DNA of 64,000 nucleotides from positions 62,001 to 126,000 of the forward strand of contig CAKVIG010000002.1 of assembly GCA_934754515.1 (NCBI GenBank), read 5' to 3'. Source of the DNA: an uncultured Candidatus Melainabacteria bacterium. GTDB lineage: Bacteria; Cyanobacteriota; Vampirovibrionia; Gastranaerophilales; Gastranaerophilaceae. Under the pieces are notes generated by a model. The model saw nothing but the letters and a program-made list of their open reading frames with translations, had not been told where the DNA came from and searched no databases. This document shows positions 61,829-64,000 of the stretch, one piece after another. A program made the translations under genes and the position numbers. The first letter of the stretch is position 1; each line of letters opens with the position of its first letter.

Positions 61829-63177
61829 TGGTAAGAGGAACAACAGGCGGAATGAGAATGCCTACAACGGCAGATTTGATGTCTATGTGGAATGCTTCAG
61901 GCTTGAAAGAGAAGCTTATCTTCACTTTCGGAATGCTTGTTCTGTTCCGCTTTGGTATCCATTTGCCGGTATATGGTATTAATAACGAAATTTTTGCAAA
62001 CATCGCATCAGGTAACAACATCTTAGGTTTCTTGGATTTGTTCACAGGTGGTGCTTTGGGTAAGGTTTCAATATTTGCACTAGGTATCGGGCCATATATC
62101 ACTTCATCAATCATTATGCAGTTAATGGCTGTAATTATTCCTGCGTTGGAAAAATTACAGAAGGAAGACGGCGAAGCAGGCAGAAGAAAACTTTCTCAAT
62201 ACACAAGATTATTCACTGTTGTATTGGCAGTTTTCCAAGCAGTAATCTTTATGGGTTACATGGCTCATCTTCCTGGCGCAATTACAGCGGGTGTAAGTCA
62301 TATTATGTTTTACATCTCTGCGGTTGTATCATTAACAGCAGGCTCTGTTCTTGTAATGTGGATGTCTGAATTAATCACAGAAAAAGGTATCGGTAACGGC
62401 GGTTCTTTAATCATCTTTGTTGGTATCTTATCAGGTATTCCGCTTTACTCATCAAGAACAGCGCAAATGGTTTCAAACGACTCTGCACTTATGTGGGGGT
62501 TGGTTCTATTGCTTGCAATCTTCTTTGTAACAATGATTTTCATTGTTGTAATGCAAGAAGCAATTCGTAAGGTTATTATTGTTAATCCAAAAAGACAAGT
62601 TGGAAACAAGGTTTATGGCGGAGTAAATACTTTTATTCCATTCAAACTTAACCCAGGTGGAGTTATGCCAATCATCTTTGCAGTAGCAATCTTATTGTTC
62701 CCATCAACTATTTTGAGTTTGGTTGGACAAGCTAATTTGCCTGCAGGTTGGGTTCAAGATGTAGTTTTAATGTTGAACAAAATCTTTAATCCAAGCGGTT
62801 TAACATATTACGCAATTTATTTTGCAATGATTGTTGTGTTAACTTTCTTCTACGCATCAATTATGCCAAATATGCAGCCAAAAGAGATTGCTGATAACCT
62901 TAAAAAATACGGTTCATCAATACCGGGTATTAAACCGGGCAGACCAACCGCTGAAGCGTTGGATAAAATCTTAACAAAGACTACATTCATCGGCGCAATG
63001 GGCTTAGGTATTATTGCTCTTGTTCCGGCGTTTGCAAGTTATGTAACTAAGATTACAACCCTTCAAGGTATCGGTGCTACTTCATTAATCATCATGGTTG
63101 GTGTTGCACTTGATTTGATTAACCAAGTTAGAACGCATTTGCTGGCAAGAAACTATGAAACATTCTTGAAGGATTAA
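61828..63177 (+). CDS. secY: Preprotein translocase subunit SecY
   Basis: Central channel of the Sec translocon. 449 residues with ten transmembrane helices. FTFGMLVLFRFGIHLPVYGI, FTGGALGKVSIFALGIGPYITSSIIMQL (plug/TM2), SELITEKGIGNGGSLIIF, VNPKRQVGNKVYGG, FIPFKLNPGGVMPIIFA and KYGSSIPGIKPGRPTAE are conserved. Coupled to rplO. In most bacteria adk and map or infA follow; here the cluster ends with a terminator. Confidence 0.97.
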   Translation: MVRGTTGGMRMPTTADLMSMWNASGLKEKLIFTFGMLVLFRFGIHLPVYGINNEIFANIASGNNILGFLDLFTGGALGKVSIFALGIGPYITSSIIMQLMAVIIPALEKLQKEDGEAGRRKLSQYTRLFTVVLAVFQAVIFMGYMAHLPGAITAGVSHIMFYISAVVSLTAGSVLVMWMSELITEKGIGNGGSLIIFVGILSGIPLYSSRTAQMVSNDSALMWGLVLLLAIFFVTMIFIVVMQEAIRKVIIVNPKRQVGNKVYGGVNTFIPFKLNPGGVMPIIFAVAILLFPSTILSLVGQANLPAGWVQDVVLMLNKIFNPSGLTYYAIYFAMIVVLTFFYASIMPNMQPKEIADNLKKYGSSIPGIKPGRPTAEALDKILTKTTFIGAMGLGIIALVPAFASYVTKITTLQGIGATSLIIMVGVALDLINQVRTHLLARNYETFLKD

Positions 63178-63200
63178 TAATTAAAATTAATAAATAAAAA

Positions 63201-63236
63201 TCGGGCTTGAAAATATTTTCAAGTCCGATTTTTTTA
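63201..63236 (+). terminator. Terminator of the ribosomal cluster
   Basis: TCGGGCTTGAAAA-TAT-TTTTCAAGTCCGA followed by TTTTTTT: 13-bp stem, 24 bases after secY. Confidence 0.9.
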
Positions 63237-63253
63237 ACCATAATAAATTTTTA

Positions 63254-64000
63254 TTAAACAACTTCATTTATTTGTACAAAATTTTTATAATAATAATTAT
63301 AAACCATTACAGCCACAAATACTAAATAATAAAAATTAATAAGCGTAAAAATAAAATGCATTACAACATTTGCGCCAAACAAAGTTGTAAAAATTGATAA
63401 AGTAAAATATGAAACAAACAGGATTAAAAATAATCCGAAGTTTGTAAAAAACTTTTTGCTGAACAAGTCTTTTAATGATACAAAATAAGCTTTGAACGGA
63501 TTTTTTTCTTTGAAAAACAATGCAGGTGAATAAAACATAATCAGAAAATATGTTACTGACATTGTGAAGAATAAAAGCATATTCCAAGCATTAAGTTTGA
63601 ACATTTGCTCTTGAGTTAAACTGCCTAAGAATGCTTTCATTGCCACAAAAGATTCCATACCCTTTGTCAAAGCTTCAGGAGTAATTCCTATATCTCCGAT
63701 TAGTTTCATACCGACAAAATAAGAAACAAGGATTAATAATACTGAAATAACTATTGTATTAATCATTAGTCCTAAAACGGGCAAAAAATATTCTCCGACA
63801 CCTGCGGGAAATTCTTTTAACAATCCGTTCGGATCTTCTTGCTCGGGATTTGTAACACAAGTTTTTATCATAAAAAACCAACCTGATAAAAACGCACCAA
63901 CCATTAGTCCGAATAGAACAAGCGCAATTAACAAGCTTAATAAATTTCCTCCGACAGAAAATAAAATATACAAGCTTGATAAAAGTGAGAATAAAATTAA
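63254..64000 (-). CDS. Multi-spanning membrane protein, incomplete at its N-terminus
   Basis: The minus-strand frame is open to the window edge (LILFSLLSSLYILFSVGGN), so the true start lies beyond 64000; the TTG at 63973 is unlikely to be it. At least 248 residues with about six hydrophobic segments. VGEYFLPVLGLMINTIVISVLLIL, YSPALFFKEKNPFKAYFVSLKDLFSKKF and FYYLVFVAVMVYNYYYKNF resemble integral-membrane proteins of the DUF4013/YciC kind. Function unknown. Converges with secY. Confidence 0.6.
   Translation of the reverse strand, partial: LILFSLLSSLYILFSVGGNLLSLLIALVLFGLMVGAFLSGWFFMIKTCVTNPEQEDPNGLLKEFPAGVGEYFLPVLGLMINTIVISVLLILVSYFVGMKLIGDIGITPEALTKGMESFVAMKAFLGSLTQEQMFKLNAWNMLLFFTMSVTYFLIMFYSPALFFKEKNPFKAYFVSLKDLFSKKFFTNFGLFLILFVSYFTLSIFTTLFGANVVMHFIFTLINFYYLVFVAVMVYNYYYKNFVQINEVV

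Overview
The window looks like the chromosome of a low-GC bacterium of the Melainabacteria/Vampirovibrionia (Gastranaerophilales) lineage, the non-photosynthetic sisters of Cyanobacteria. The evidence is an RpaB/Ycf27-type response regulator, LL-diaminopimelate aminotransferase (DapL), a sepF-yggS pair, an MCE lipid transporter, a short region-1.1-less RpoD, and several proteins whose N-terminus carries a short tag of the form xNFxxK. This assignment is inference from gene content; no rRNA is present. 

Layout. 1-584: 5' part of a mannose-1-phosphate guanylyltransferase (- strand). 935-3967: mlaE-mlaF-mlaD lipid transport genes. 4076-6901: uvrA. 7538-10498: dnaG-rpoD, followed by a hybrid histidine kinase, a lone receiver protein and a degenerate GspE/PilB-like ATPase (to 14536). 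14610-20966: TPR lipoprotein-like gene, fusA, a Crp/Fnr regulator divergent from a minimal glycyl-radical protein (GrcA-like), rlmH, sepF and yggS. 21318-25022: flagellar fliJ-fliK-flgD-flgE. 25023-27881: a decaying accessory stretch with two broken genes and a solitary transposon-end remnant. 27882-40469: an intact-looking Mu-type transposon. 40530-49988: tRNA-His, rpaB, gltX, the bfn-dapL-pyrH-frr-cdsA-rnc run, nadK and a D-2-hydroxyacid dehydrogenase. 50063-59966: small hypothetical proteins, an M20 peptidase, a GH10-like hydrolase, a kinase-like protein, glyA, a WecA-like transferase and an EF-hand protein. 60285-63177: rpsE-rpmD-rplO-secY, then an incomplete membrane protein to the end.

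The most interesting object is the 12.6-kb element at 27882-40469. It has TG...CA ends, a 5-bp AAAAT target duplication on both sides, repeated transposase-site-like motifs at both ends, a MuA-type DDE transposase, a MuB/TnsC-type ATPase and a third winged-helix gene, but no phage structural genes. Its cargo is all defence: a two-gene Lamassu/ABC-3C-like pair (Cap4-type nuclease plus zinc-hook ATPase) and a complete type IIS restriction-modification set of the Alw26I/Eco31I/Esp3I kind, whose cytosine methyltransferase is circularly permuted.

Two regulatory patterns stand out. At least six genes have a -10 box placed so that transcription should begin at, or one base from, the A of the ATG, which predicts leaderless mRNAs. 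Upstream of the GrcA-like gene, a perfect GTTGT-N4-ACAAC palindrome is centred at -41.5 relative to the predicted start, next to a divergent Crp/Fnr gene. The intergenic regions are dense in short dispersed hairpin families.
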